Shown one piece after another: positions 1 to 12,599 of a stretch of 64,000 bases of DNA. The stretch comes from Trichobilharzia regenti (taxonomy: Eukaryota > Platyhelminthes > Trematoda > Strigeidida > Schistosomatidae). Location: the NCBI GenBank assembly GCA_944472135.2, contig OX235270.1, positions 75,959,168 to 76,023,167 of the forward strand, written 5' to 3'. The translations under genes and the position numbers were made by a program. The notes beneath the pieces are model-generated. The model saw only the letters and a program-made list of their open reading frames with translations, was not told the origin of the DNA and ran no database searches. Each line of letters starts with the position of its first letter. Position 1 is the stretch's first letter.

Positions 1-496
1 ATGATAACAATATTCTCTAAGATGAAGTTGTGTTTGTAACTATATACAGACATTGAGATCATGGGTCCTTTAAACAAGTTTTCGTGGACATTGACTGCAG
101 ATGATCTTTCAAACGAACTAAAATAATGCAAATCTTCAGCTTTGATTTCAATCCACTGATTTGTCTTCATAATTAACACCGCCAGGTCTCTAATACATCT
201 TAACTGCCATAAAAGACAAGAATTCATATTATGTTAAATATGGATATATAGAAGGCAACTAAAATGAATTTGATTTACCTTGTGCTGATATAGAAAACTG
301 ACTAACACTAATGTCCTCGCCTAGTTTTCTAACTTGTCCTTAGTCTGGAAATGAAAGCGGTTTGGGTGTGGGGATAACAACACTATCCCACAAAAACCCA
401 TTGCTACTAAAAATTTTAAAAAAAAACACCGAGAAAAACTTATTCTTCTCTGGAATTGTGAACTTTTCTCATTTCGTGGACAGATGATACTGGCAA

Positions 497-2800
497 GTGA
501 AAGTCTCTGAAAAACCAGTAGGCCAATGTGTTTTATTTTACGGTAAACAAAAGTTAACATGGAAACACGGAATATACTCATTGTGTTTCAAGATATATGA
601 CAGGACTGCTCAAATTGCCGAAGAAATAAAGGGATATGGTGTAGAAGTGTTAGGGGTCAGTGAAAGCAGATGGAATGAATATGAACTCTCCTTATTATCA
701 ACTGAAGAGTCAGCTGTCTACTGCTGTCTCCTAGACAACAGTTACAAGCCCCCTGAGCGTGTGGCTATCATGATTTCACGAACAGCGTCAAAAGCTGTAA
801 TGCAGTGGCAATTGGTTTCATCTGGCATCATGACAACAAGAATCAACTCAAAAAGGAGGAATTCAACAGTTATACAATGCTACGCGACTACAAATAAAGT
901 AGACCCAGTTGAGAAGAAGAGGAACATAGACAACTGAAAACAGTAATGGACAAGACTCTATCTAGACGGTGACATTAGAAATCTAGTGGGTGATGTGTAT
1001 TCAAAACATGGAGCAGATAATACAAAAAAAACATATTGTTAGTCAAGAAGCACTCGGTGAAATGGATGAGAACGGAAAAATCTCTACAGACTTCTGCACC
1101 TTTGGTGATTGGATGCAGCATGCATTGACACAAGAATATACACAAGACGACATGTGTCTCACCAGATGGACACACCAAAATTAGACAGACTCTATTTTGA
1201 TATCAAGCAGGTGGAGACGTAGATTACTGAACACAAAATAGAAAAGAGCAGCAGATATTTATTCAGATCAATATCTACTACGAATAGCTTTCAAGCTCAA
1301 ATTGAAAGTCTTCAAAGAAACTGGAGATAGACCATAATTCAGGTTTAGCACTTAGAAGCTGAAGGACGGAACTACAAAAGACACCTTCAATGCAGTCATC
1401 AGGAAAAAGTGTGAGAGATATTAGTCAACACCGCCGAGTAAATCTAAGTGGAAGTTCCACGGAAGGGAGCCTGTACAGACGTGTTGGGCAAGAAGAAAAA
1501 ATACGTAAAGAAATAGCTGTCTACATGGGCACATGGAAGCTGATAGAGAAGAGAAGAATGCTGAAGCAGAGGACGGACAAGTGCAGAGATATATATTAAA
1601 GGAGAAGCTGAGTAAAACCTGCAGAGCACTGGAAAAAGGAGGACAAGAGGATGTTATACAGTACACTAGCAGCTAAAGCACAGCAGACTAACAGAGGTGT
1701 AACAACTCATAATAACCAGGCTAATATCCAAGAAGACATCAAGATAGTGAAGGAAACCAAATTTCCAAAGAGGTGAAACAAACAAAACAATGAGCTGTTG
1801 GCTTCAAAGGGCTCATGAGTCGACCAGTATCTACAACTAGCCCAAAAATAAGCCAGAAGACATCGAACAGCCAGTGAACACCAATCTTTCAATAAATCTA
1901 GAAGTTTTGAAGACCATAAAGTTACTAAAAGCTTGGAAAGCGACAGGAACAGATGTAATCCAACTAAATTCACTCATATTGGACACATCTCAACAGATAT
2001 GCTTACGCTACTACTTCAGAAAGTGTGAAAAGAAGTTAAGGTACCTGGATATTGGAAGGAAGGCTTCCTTGTCATAATACCGAAGGCAGTCGACAGCTTC
2101 TATTGAGAAGTGATTTGTCAATGCCTTTAATACTACGGAGTGCTACAAACATGTATAAGCCTCATTCAACAATGAAGTAATGATGCTTCATCGGAAGTGA
2201 ACCACAACAGAAACCTCACTGAAGCCTCTGAAGTGAAGACAGACGAAATGCGAGACTGATTACTATCACCAATGATATTCCTAACTGTAGTGAACTGTAT
2301 CCTGCAAAAGTCCAGATGTGGGGAGTTGGAAGGTGATCACGTATTAGGCTGACGAAATCACCCTAGAAGATCCGGATTCAGTACATAATTTATGTCTCAC
2401 GTCGCACAAGTTCGAAGATTTACAAGCTAGAACCAACAATTTGACAGATAAGCTGGTGAAGATAGGATTTCAAGGGAATATAGAGAAAACGGAGTTGTTG
2501 AAGATACCCAACCAACAACAGGAGCAAGCACCAATCACAATAAATGGAAAAAAATCTACTGGAAGTCTTCTCTTTCATTTATCACAGCTACATCGATCAT
2601 TTCAACCACAGGAGGCGAGTTCGGGAATATCAAACCCATCTATGACCAGGAAAACAAGACAGCCATTCATTGCTCTGAAATCGGTGTAGGGATCTACAGC
2701 ACTCAACACAGGAAACAAGATCCATATTTTCAACACTAATGCCAGTTCAGTCTTTCTAAATGGACTAGAGACTTGACCTGTCTCTAAAGACATTTCGATG
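497..2800 (+). pseudogene. Decayed RTE-type non-LTR retrotransposon (endonuclease to RT)
   Basis: A frameshifted relic of a LINE that once encoded an APE-type endonuclease and a reverse transcriptase. Around 590-910 the frame carries endonuclease-like blocks (TAQIAEEIKGYGVEVLGVSE, then SRWNEYE and VIQCYATTNK), the usual RTE-clade N-terminal pattern. Around 2040-2070 comes VPGYWKEGFLVIIPK, near 2260 the RT block LLSPMIF, and at 2441-2560 LVKIGFQGNIEKTELLKI then ITINGKK. The last block closely parallels the better copy at 18117-19440 (TGLQVNIDKTEVMKI, ITINGRD), as does the later IFNTNA near 2730. Stops and frameshifts occur throughout and no catalytic YADD box survives. I infer an RTE-clade element of the type known in schistosomes; the exact family is not assigned. 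It cannot be autonomous. Confidence 0.75.
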
Positions 2801-2924
2801 GGTTACTGCTGATCTTTGTCCAGGACTAGACATTGAACCGAGGAGTTATATGAAATATCAAAATAAAAGTCTGAATTGGTAAGGATATTTAAACACAATA
2901 TTACAATTATTCGTTCTTAATTCA

Positions 2925-3025
2925 ATTTTGATTTTCCCGTTGATTATTTGGACTGAGATGTCCGGCCTCTGTTAACATGTCGGCTACTAATATGGACTCT
3001 TTGATGATATCTTAGGGTTAAATTG
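2925..3025 (+). repeat. Single-arm copy of repeat R
   Basis: This stretch (TTTTCCCGTTGATTATTTGG, then a GTTAACATGTCGGCT block) is a diverged copy of the left arm and loop of the inverted repeat at 21065-21231. In both places it lies just upstream of a Smα-like hammerhead repeat, so the two may form one composite repeat unit. Confidence 0.5.
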
Positions 3026-3033
3026 AAGTAATA

Positions 3034-3205
3034 TGGTGGATGGGGACTAGCAGTGGACTCCAGGATGCGCATTCTATTCTGTTTGGGACTCGTCAGCTAA
3101 GTGGATTACCATTACTCACTAGAAAATGAAGGTACATCCAGATGACGAGTCCTAAATAGAACGAAGTGGACATCCTGGATTCTACTGCTAGTCACCACCC
3201 ACTAA
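3034..3205. repeat. Head-to-head pair of Smα-like hammerhead repeats (degenerate)
   Basis: Two Smα-like copies abut in opposite orientation. The minus-strand half (3034-3105) read in reverse has CTGACGA followed by GTCCC, but stem II is broken and GAAA is GAAT. The plus half (3107-3205) has ACATCCAGATGACGAGTCC, in which core C3 has become A, and its GAAA is GAAG. Both halves keep the flank CTGCTAGTC/CCACCATCC type seen at 21255-21440. Schistosome Smα repeats are known to carry hammerhead ribozymes. By the core changes both copies here should be inactive. The arrangement is an inverted copy of the 3' region followed by a sense copy. Confidence 0.7.
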
Positions 3206-4700
3206 ATTACTTGAAGCACATTACAATTATTAAAGCGAATCAGTTACAAAAAAGTAAAGTTACTTGCAAATATTATCAAGTCCTTTTCCACAAATGTAAC
3301 CAAATAAGCAAGAAGGAAACTCTTGCAGTTCCACAAGCCAGCCATTATTCAACATACACGAAGATAGATATGGCAACGGGTTGAACATACACTAAGAAGA
3401 CACCTGAGTAACATCACATGCCTGTTCTTTGAATGCAACCCAAATGGGAAACAACAAACAAGCAAATCATTTGAAGGAAAAATTAAAGCTTGTGAGCAGT
3501 CACTGAACTAGCTGAAAACAATACAACAGATCTGAGAGCCATGCAGATGTGCCACTAAGGCATTATGTCCCATTCGGAGCTTAAGGAATGCACAATAATG
3601 AAATATTAGGATAATCTTCTAAAATAGTTGTGTTTTTGACAGTGTCGATAGGCATAAGGACGTCCATCTTTTTCCCAGTGTACTGTTATTTGCATCTAAA
3701 CTGTTCATTGGCAAAATGAAATTTGGTGGGATTACGACCAATTTCATAGCAACAAGATGGTTTTGTGATACTTCACTTATCCACGAAAACACAAGACGCC
3801 AGGAGAAGTATGACAGCTATTATTATTTTTATTATTATTATTATTTTCTGAGTGTACCAAATGAGCGCGGTTAAACATGAATATGAGAAAAAAAGAAAAT
3901 ATTTATTGATGCAAAACTAGATTAATATAAGTAGTATTTCATGGTGAATAAATAAAGGGCTATGACAGTCCAGTTTTTCATACGTCTATAACAATTATTC
4001 TGCTCAAAAGCGAAGCAAACAAAATAAGACAATTCAGCTACACCTAGTTAATTGAAGTCTGATAATAGTTTACCTACAGAGATAGTGTCTAATGATACGC
4101 ATAACTCTAATTTATTCATCCTATTGTATCATATTATATTATGGTTGGTATGGTGATTACAGGCATTCTATGAGCATAAATAAAGTTACCAGAGAAATAA
4201 ATTTATAGTTATTTAGCATTTATGAAATACTAGAGAAACTGTGTCCTCTAATGAACATAATGTGGTAAATACAATAGAAAGAAGAACAGAACAACCCCTC
4301 CTCCCCGTTATAATTTCATGTAACTGGTTTCAATCGTTTGTAATAATCAAAGTTAAGGTGTAAATGTGCTCGTAATAAAACTATTTATGTCATATGATAT
4401 AATGTGACATGATATAACAGTCAAACTAAGAAGATTCTCGGGAGAAGTGAAAAAGATATTAGCAGCCAACATAAAAGAGGACTATAGAGGAAGGCGACCA
4501 AAAGCATTCCCTGTACAATGACAAAATAAGAAACTTCTCAGTTACCTATTCGGTAGATGATATTTCATGCGTTTCCATAGTTGCTGTTCTATTAAGAAAT
4601 ATTTCCTTCATCAGGTATCTTTACTGCATCACATTCTAATATTATTTTCTAAATATAATTCAATTATCATTATTTATTATGTACTATAACTTCATCAGCA
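3206..4700. other. No gene recognised; short TTA microsatellite
   Basis: AT-rich sequence with no supported coding frame. An imperfect (TTA)n/(TTT) microsatellite lies at about 3821-3852. The 3' end of this stretch (from about 4700) is already coding-like for the PLE that follows. Confidence 0.5.
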
Positions 4701-6990
4701 TTGATCGATAATCTCACCTTGTTTACCAGCTCGCTAGTTTTTTAGCCGGTTCTATCGCTTGATCCTAAATTTTGTGATAGTCATGTAAAAATTAATAAAA
4801 TGAACGTACAGATTCAGTTCGAAAGTCTATATACCCAAACGGAAGGCCTGACCCCCTCATCAACGGAAGATGTTGAAAGACTCAAATCAACACTGGTCGA
4901 TTGTTACTATTATTACCTGAACAGTAAACGCAATTCGTATAGTATCTTAACCAAGAAACACAGAGAAGCTCTGGATAACCTACGCAAAAATGAAAATATA
5001 ATAATAACAAAACCGGATAAGGGTTCAGGAGTGGTTATCATGAACAAAACGGATTACTTCGAGAAGATGAATACCATTCTCAATGATAATCGAAAATTCC
5101 AAAAAATTTCCTCTTCTCTAGATCCGATTGAAAGGACTGAGAAACAGCTAACGGAAACATTGAAGCGACTGAAACAACAAGGGTTCATCTCACAGGGTCA
5201 GTATACATCTCTTAAACCCACTGGAACTTTTACACCAAGACTATATGGTTCGCCTAAAGTGCACAAAGATGGTGTACCGCTTCGACCAGTGTTAGATATG
5301 TTAAATTCGCCATACCATCCTGTAGCCAAATGGCTAGTCGAAATCTTACAGCCGCTTCATACGGAGTTAGTGAAACACAGTGTAAAGGATACTTTCGGAT
5401 TTGTGGAAAGGATAAAAGATTTAAATGTTGACAATAAATTCATGATATCATTTGACGTATCTTCCTTATTCACCAATGTACCACTTATGGAAACAGTGGA
5501 CTTTGTATGCGAAGAACTTAAACGACGAAACATCAATGTCGGCATTCCTATATCATTTGTGAAAGAGCTTCTCTTGAAATGTACAATGAATGTCCACTTT
5601 TTATTTAATAAGGAACTATATAGACAAATTGACGGTGTGGCAATGGGGTCACCACTAGGACCCATTCTAGCCGACATTTTCCTTGCGAAACTAGAAAATG
5701 GGCCTCTGAAGGATGTTATTAGTGAACTCGAATTTTATTGTCGGTACATGGATGATACTTTTTTAATTATGAAAAACGAGAAGGAAGCAAAGAGCATCCT
5801 GGATAAATTTAACGAGGTACATACTGCAATAAATTTTACCATCGAGACAGAAAAGGAATCTAGTATTCCATTTTTAGACGTTTTTATGACCAGAAAAGAG
5901 GATGGCTCAATAAGAAGAAGTGTTTATAGAAAACCTACATCAACGGGCCAGTACACACATTTTCTCAGTTTTGTGCCCTTGAAATACAAACGCAATTTGA
6001 TAAAGTGCCTGGTTCACAGAGCAAGAGCGATTTGCTCGGACGAATGTCTTGATGAAGAACTGAATAATATTAAACGGTTGCTAAGTGAGAATGGTTATCC
6101 TGAAAAGTTTATTGATAAGAATATGAATTTGAAACCAAAGCAGCCGAAGTTACCAACAGTTCCAAAAAAGGCCTTATTCTTTCAGATGCAGTTCCTTGGG
6201 GACAACACTAGCGAGATACTAACACAGCGTATTAGAAATGCGGTAAAACGAGCATTCCCTGCTGCTGAATTACGTTGTATCTTTAAGACCACTCCTCTTC
6301 TGCGTTCGGGAGTAAAAGACAAACTGCCTAATTTCGCCTCATCCATGTGTATCTACCAATTTAACTGCTCCTGTGGAGCCAGTTACATAGGCCGCACAAT
6401 TAGGCGTGTTTCTCGTCGAATTTCCGAACATCACCCTGCGTGGTTAAGCAAAGGCCAAACAAAATCTATCCGTAGCGCTATTTTGGCTCATCTTGTGGAT
6501 ACAGAACATAAGATTGATGTTAACCAAGCTTTCAGAGTTATTTATCGGATACCAACAAATCTCAACTTCGCCTTAAGAGTTCGATTACTAAATATTGCTG
6601 AGGCTGTTGGGATCCACATTAAAAAGCCTAATTTGTGCGTCCAAAAGAAGTTAGTTCAGACGCTGTCCTTACCTTGGCCATCTAGGTTTGAATGATTCTC
6701 AATTTTTGTGGAAATTTCCTAATTTTAGTTGATATCCTACTCGCTATTATATCTTTATTACTATTATAATTTAAGTATTTTTAGTGAACTGTAATTGCAT
6801 TGATCTTGCTTTACAAATCGATATTATTTAAAAAAACACTAATATTGTTATTAACTACCAACCTTGAATATTCTGTGTATATAAACATGTATATAATTGT
6901 AGAGCCAGAAGAGGAATTTATCGAAAAGAATATTCTTTGCTTGATTATTTTGTGTTTTACTCTGCTTTTGTTAAAAGTCCTTTGAAATTT
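4701..6990 (+). mobile_element. Penelope-like element copy PLE-A1 (5' end uncertain)
   Basis: The unit comprises the RT/GIY-YIG reading frame plus about 290 bp of 3' region. The 3' segment at about 6891-6945 (AGAGCCAGAAGAGGAATTTA, AAAAGAATATTCTT) matches the 3' terminal segment of the TSD-bounded PLE at 37926-39291, so the element probably ends near 6950-7000. No clear TSD, terminal repeat or inverted 5' arm was found, and the 5' boundary near 4700 is only where PLE-like coding begins. Probably 5' truncated, as is usual for these elements. Confidence 0.75.
4800..6695 (+). CDS. Penelope-like element reverse transcriptase with GIY-YIG endonuclease
   Basis: Uninterrupted 631-codon frame encoding a retrotransposon RT fused to a GIY-YIG nuclease; the product would copy element RNA and nick target DNA. 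Visible blocks: PKVHKDGVPLRPVLD (about residues 152-166), RT motif A FDVSSLFTNVP (218-228, Asp219), GVAMGSPLGPILAD (279-292), catalytic YMDD (316-319), FLDVFMTRK (358-366) and VYRKPTSTGQYTHF (375-388). The C-terminus has CIYQFNCSC (517-525), SYIGRT (528-533) and RISEH (540-544), the GIY-YIG core. The ATG at 4800 is only the first Met. In the same frame, PVLSLDPKFCDS-type PLE sequence continues upstream to a TAG at 4743-4745, with similar coding (LIDNLTLFTSSLVF) before it. So the original protein was longer and carries an N-terminal nonsense mutation, but all visible catalytic residues remain. Confidence 0.9.
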   Translation: MNVQIQFESLYTQTEGLTPSSTEDVERLKSTLVDCYYYYLNSKRNSYSILTKKHREALDNLRKNENIIITKPDKGSGVVIMNKTDYFEKMNTILNDNRKFQKISSSLDPIERTEKQLTETLKRLKQQGFISQGQYTSLKPTGTFTPRLYGSPKVHKDGVPLRPVLDMLNSPYHPVAKWLVEILQPLHTELVKHSVKDTFGFVERIKDLNVDNKFMISFDVSSLFTNVPLMETVDFVCEELKRRNINVGIPISFVKELLLKCTMNVHFLFNKELYRQIDGVAMGSPLGPILADIFLAKLENGPLKDVISELEFYCRYMDDTFLIMKNEKEAKSILDKFNEVHTAINFTIETEKESSIPFLDVFMTRKEDGSIRRSVYRKPTSTGQYTHFLSFVPLKYKRNLIKCLVHRARAICSDECLDEELNNIKRLLSENGYPEKFIDKNMNLKPKQPKLPTVPKKALFFQMQFLGDNTSEILTQRIRNAVKRAFPAAELRCIFKTTPLLRSGVKDKLPNFASSMCIYQFNCSCGASYIGRTIRRVSRRISEHHPAWLSKGQTKSIRSAILAHLVDTEHKIDVNQAFRVIYRIPTNLNFALRVRLLNIAEAVGIHIKKPNLCVQKKLVQTLSLPWPSRFE

Positions 6991-6995
6991 ACTTA

Positions 6996-9900
6996 TGACA
7001 GTGAGATTGTTTTAAGGTCAACATGTAAGTGTGAAAAAACTTTGCGTTTAATTTATATTATGGTACCAAATCTGAAGCAGTCCAGCAACGGTGATACTAC
7101 ACACTATACAATATTTTGATATTAAGAAGCTGGAAATGTCCATACAAGGTTTCGTTAGTGATGTTTGATGTAGCATTTTTAGCTAGCTAAAATAAAGTGC
7201 TCATTTACCGGCCTTTTAAGAATCTTCCACCTTTCAGTTATCACAGGAAATTATTTTAACAAAAAAATATATAAAACACACAGACAATAATCCTTTTTCC
7301 ACTTTTAATTTACGAACATTAGCTTAAGGAATGCTTTAATTCTTACTAAACCATTGTGGAAATGGAAATAGCCAGGAAGACAATAGTTCTAATTATTTTT
7401 GGTCGAAGGGTAGACATTATAACGCAGTTTTATCAAAATTTACCTCAGTAAACCAATAACACATGAATGTGTCTTGCTGATGTCCATCAATCACGAATGT
7501 CTAGATTAGATAACACCCAACCTACTTTCATAGTCTAGATTGTAGCCAAAATCCAACGCCCCCTCACCCAGACAGTTAAATCACACCTACTCGCTACTGC
7601 AACAGCCAATAATTGATCAGATTAAGCATTATAGTCTCTGGTGTTTTCGCTTGATTGTCCCACCTACGAATAGGCCTTGTTTTTCGTCCCATAAATACAT
7701 AAAGCTTTTGTTTAGACTAAGATTTTATTCTGTGGTCACAGTGTGTATTTTCCTCTTGTACACAGTTGATGATGCCTGTTCAAGGACTAACTTCTATATC
7801 AACAGACTACTTTTCAGTCTTTACGATTATTTTCATCCCCAAATTACACTGGCGAACGAACCATCGACCTAAATAGTCAAATGCTAATTATAAGGATGGA
7901 GTTGTGAAACTGTACCAAAGGTTTGAACAGAAATACATTCTTTTTATCAAATTATAATTTAGTTCAGTATCAGTCGTCTTTTCTAAGTAATGCAGAAAGC
8001 ATGGTCTTTGTTGTTTTTGTTATAATTATGTGTTTGCTTTCGTCATTCTATTATTTCCTGCTAAGAAACTATCCAGTCCATATCGTGAAATAAAATTTTA
8101 ACGGATGAAGCCTCCCGGTGAGCTTCTGTTTGAAACTAATGTGTAAATATAATGTTTAAGACTTTTGTTTTGCAAAAAGTATCAAGCAAACTGCTTTTGG
8201 GCTTTATGTTTGTATTGTACGTGTAAATTGGCAGATATTTTCGTTGTTGTTAGAGTATATGCAAATTTTGAAATAATACTTTATGTTATCTGTAATATTT
8301 TGTTTTCTACCGCCTGTGCGTCACCAGGAGTTAAGTTGATTACGCATAATTAATTTATCTGTCTACAGATCGAACTAGCTGTAGTTCTTATTTTTCAGGA
8401 AGCTTATTGTAGTGGCTTATTGTCTTGGAGGCTAGGTAGTTTTTTGCTTCTTCAGACCTAGGCTCGAATTGTTATGCAATACAAAAACTGCATAGATTCG
8501 TAGAAAATGTGGGTCGTTGACTTTTCTTCTCATCTTCAGTAGTCCAAAGGAACAGTGAAAATTTCGCTGTTAAACGACTCAGGTCAGAGGAAACCATATT
8601 CATATTCAAGTTATTTATACAAGTGATCTACACAGTATACCGCTAACCAAAACACGGTATTACTAAATGACTGTTCGAAACCAACTGAAAATAATTTTAA
8701 TCTCATGTGTTTTAATCCTTACAGCCCTAAACAGACTATCATTCTCACTAGAACTAATCTTTAACATTCATGTTGCGGTTCATTCAAATCTTCCGTCAAG
8801 TTTTTCTACGCGTTGTAGTGACTTCACCTAGTTTTACAGACGTGACTAATTCCGAAAGGTATTGACCAAGGTTGAAGGGTAAACATAATTTATAGGAGGA
8901 TTCAGACAAAAGTTTCACCCTTAGTTTGTAGTATGCCTTGGACTTAAAATTTTCATAATATATTGTTCTTATCCATACTGTTCTTTTGAACTATAGAACT
9001 CAGATTATGAAAAGTAGGCATTCAGTATGCACCAGAAGTGATTTGGCATACCTACAATGCATTCGCGTCATTATCGAAATAATTTTCAACCCTTTATGTA
9101 GTGCAGGTTTTCATGTCGGAACTTTTTTGGCCAATACGGTCATGTTCACTTGATGAATTTGTCAAAAACAAATTAAATTGCCTTAGTATGGAGACGGTCG
9201 CTACCCTCTGTATCAGTACTTCAGTATAACTGAGAACTGACAACTCATGCAGTAAGTTAGAAGTAATCTTAGACTCAAATGTACAGTCTCCTACACAACA
9301 GTGTTTAATTCTATAGTATAAATGACCTGGTGTTGTTATTAGAATGACAATCTAAAATATTTTAATAATATTCTCGATCAGATTATATGAGTGATGGTGA
9401 CACTGAAACATAATCACCACATGTGTACTTGTGCCAAACTGCTCTTCACAGAAATCAGTTAACTACTTGATATAGATTAGCTAAGTGTCCTTTCATGACC
9501 GAATATTGCTCCTATTGAAACGATCAAGACGGCAAATACATGTCGTTGAGATTAGATATTCTCAATCGTAAATGGTGAACCAACAGAAATCGGAAATATA
9601 GGCCCATCGGGCTAGAAACCAATGGCTGAATGGTCCTGAATGCAATCATTTACCAGGATTTGCAACTGGGATAAGAATCTTCCAGAACTTCCTGATTTTC
9701 AGTGGTTTTATAAAGTGTGATTCTGTTTTCGGAAGAAATCTTCCTTTAAAATGAATCCAACTAACCTCAAAACGAATATCCGAATAGTCGTGCTAATTGT
9801 TAATTCTTCGGATAATAATATGAGAGTTGACTGCTGACCTTTGACCTTGTTTCCAAGTGAATAAATTATGAATCATGTGACGCATTACATATCACCGATA

Positions 9901-10340
9901 AAAGTAGAACAGTGTTAGACTATTTTCAATCAAATGTGGTGTTGTAGGGTTCACTTACGATGCACTACGACTTCTACATAAGCCTCCCAAAAGTAATAAC
10001 TGTTCTTTTACGGAAGTGACTAGGAAATATTTATCCAGAGTTAAAAAAAGGCCTCAATCCTGTTAAGCTGAAGTAAATTTATACTACATACAAACACTGA
10101 TACCTACAATAACTATTTCACGGTGAAAATGAGTATCAGCTTGGATAATGAACTTCTAAAAAGGGATAGATGATACACTGAATGATTACTGGTTTATTGG
10201 ATTGCTATGAATAGTTTGAAGATTTTTAGTATTGTTCACCGACTCAGTAGTCTGATTTGTACAGATATTCGCCGTTCAACAATAAAATAACAATGTTTTT
10301 CGAAACTCCCAGTTTACCAGTTACCTGGAATCTCCCTCAG
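6996..10340. other. No gene or repeat recognised
   Basis: About 3.3 kb of AT-rich sequence. Only short open frames occur (up to about 73 codons), with low-complexity translations and no motif. I see no tRNA-like box, microsatellite or transposon domain. Confidence 0.5.
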
Positions 10341-10437
10341 ATATTCTGAATTCACATTGCCACTATAGACTGCATATTTGTGAGAAAAAATCTTGAGTTG
10401 TTCAATGTGAATAACTCCCTTCCTGCTGACAGACAAC

Positions 10438-11428
10438 TCAGGTGAATGTCATGCTGAAAGAAGCGTTCACGATGCATAATATCTACTACTGAATAGCTCC
10501 TGATATTATAACTCTAAGAATCAGTCACTTCAAATTAGGTAAAAAGGCTAAGCTTAGAAGCGTCAACCAAGTCAAATAAATGCATAAACAGTCAGTTTCC
10601 CATCGATTGAACTGTAGTTTCACCTTATATCGTAAATAGACAGAAAATGGGAAATACGGGCTGCTGCTTTGGGATGCCTTGGGTCTTACCAGATACCTTT
10701 CCTAAACTTATCAAAAGTATCTGGCATTAAATTCGGTGTGCTACTCCACTTCATCATGAATTGTGAGTCTAAGAAATAGCCATCAGTAAGAAAACCTGTT
10801 GAAATTCACCGTATCTTTGATTGCTTGATTTTGCTAGAGGGACATACACAAGTGATCATGTATTCCATCGTGTAATCAAATAGCAGTGTAGGTATAACAA
10901 AGCTATGAATTCCCTAACCCCGTTCAATGTATGATTTTTATTGATTGTATACTGTTGAAATAGTGGAGAAGATTTGTAGCTCAGGTGGATGATATTGAAT
11001 TAGTTGTGTCCTCCGAGCTGGTTGATTGAATTGCAATACTTCCGTTGTCCTTCTAGACAACATCTTCGGCACAGGTCTTAGTATGAAGTGAATTTATTTG
11101 AATTCTCCACTTGAATGATATAACTGTATCTCCAGACAACTATTGTCTTGATTAGTTGTTCATTCACGCCTCTATTGATCATCTCTGTTGACTTGGAATT
11201 TGAACTTTCTTGTCATGTGATGATTTATTTTTTATTAGTTGCTAAATTTGGCCTATAGTAATGTGTTTTTTAATCTCTGGCTGATTCTTCTGAGTACCAT
11301 ACTTCTAGAAATTCATTGACTGCATTTTTAGTGTTTCCTCTGTTTAAAATGTCTACATTATCCCAATCATCAAATTGGTGTCCGTAATTATCTAGATGCA
11401 TCGATATGAAAGAATACATGTCATGTAT
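10438..11428 (+). repeat. Left arm of 991-bp inverted repeat
   Basis: Every segment compared by eye is the exact reverse complement of 11609-12599, and the arms are collinear with no net length change (paired coordinates sum to 23037 at both ends). The spacer is 11429-11608. Such identity means very recent origin, gene conversion or an assembly fold-back. Confidence 0.85.
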
Positions 11429-11530
11429 TTTTAAAGCTAATTTATTTTCTTGGATTCGGATTCGAAGGGGACGCCCACTTTGACCGATATAATGTTTATT
11501 GCAGTTCATACATTTTATTTTCTGAATGTT
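11270..11530 (-). pseudogene. PLE GIY-YIG endonuclease fragment
   Basis: Minus-strand frame reading KCMNCNKHYIGQSGRPLRIR, then FISMHLDNYGHQFDDWDNV, then AVNEFLEVWYSEESARD and a stop. CxxC followed by HYIGQSGR is the second half of a GIY-YIG domain (the YIG box and downstream Arg), and the later part is the usual PLE C-terminal tail. No RT domain is present, so this is a 3' fragment. Most of the coding region (to 11428) is repeated in reverse in the right arm at 11609-11770. It differs in sequence from PLE-A1 at 4800-6695 and looks like another PLE lineage. Confidence 0.75.
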
Positions 11531-11608
11531 AATAATTTATCTCCTCTTTCTGTTGCATCTTTTGGTTGTCACTACATCGCATGAAATGATTGTAATGGCT
11601 TTTGTGCT

Positions 11609-12599
11609 ATACATGACATGTATTCTTTCATATCGATGCATCTAGATAATTACGGACACCAATTTGATGATTGGGATAATGTAGACATTTTAAACAGAGG
11701 AAACACTAAAAATGCAGTCAATGAATTTCTAGAAGTATGGTACTCAGAAGAATCAGCCAGAGATTAAAAAACACATTACTATAGGCCAAATTTAGCAACT
11801 AATAAAAAATAAATCATCACATGACAAGAAAGTTCAAATTCCAAGTCAACAGAGATGATCAATAGAGGCGTGAATGAACAACTAATCAAGACAATAGTTG
11901 TCTGGAGATACAGTTATATCATTCAAGTGGAGAATTCAAATAAATTCACTTCATACTAAGACCTGTGCCGAAGATGTTGTCTAGAAGGACAACGGAAGTA
12001 TTGCAATTCAATCAACCAGCTCGGAGGACACAACTAATTCAATATCATCCACCTGAGCTACAAATCTTCTCCACTATTTCAACAGTATACAATCAATAAA
12101 AATCATACATTGAACGGGGTTAGGGAATTCATAGCTTTGTTATACCTACACTGCTATTTGATTACACGATGGAATACATGATCACTTGTGTATGTCCCTC
12201 TAGCAAAATCAAGCAATCAAAGATACGGTGAATTTCAACAGGTTTTCTTACTGATGGCTATTTCTTAGACTCACAATTCATGATGAAGTGGAGTAGCACA
12301 CCGAATTTAATGCCAGATACTTTTGATAAGTTTAGGAAAGGTATCTGGTAAGACCCAAGGCATCCCAAAGCAGCAGCCCGTATTTCCCATTTTCTGTCTA
12401 TTTACGATATAAGGTGAAACTACAGTTCAATCGATGGGAAACTGACTGTTTATGCATTTATTTGACTTGGTTGACGCTTCTAAGCTTAGCCTTTTTACCT
12501 AATTTGAAGTGACTGATTCTTAGAGTTATAATATCAGGAGCTATTCAGTAGTAGATATTATGCATCGTGAACGCTTCTTTCAGCATGACATTCACCTGA
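11609..12599 (-). repeat. Right arm of 991-bp inverted repeat
   Basis: Reverse complement of 10438-11428. It begins with the PLE endonuclease codons in plus orientation (MHLDNYGHQFDDWDNV) and runs on through the 3' untranslated part. The first 160 bp therefore encode a second, oppositely oriented copy of the endonuclease C-terminus. Confidence 0.85.

Noticed and set aside
5357..5677. 106-codon minus frame
   Set aside because: Antisense shadow of the PLE RT domain.
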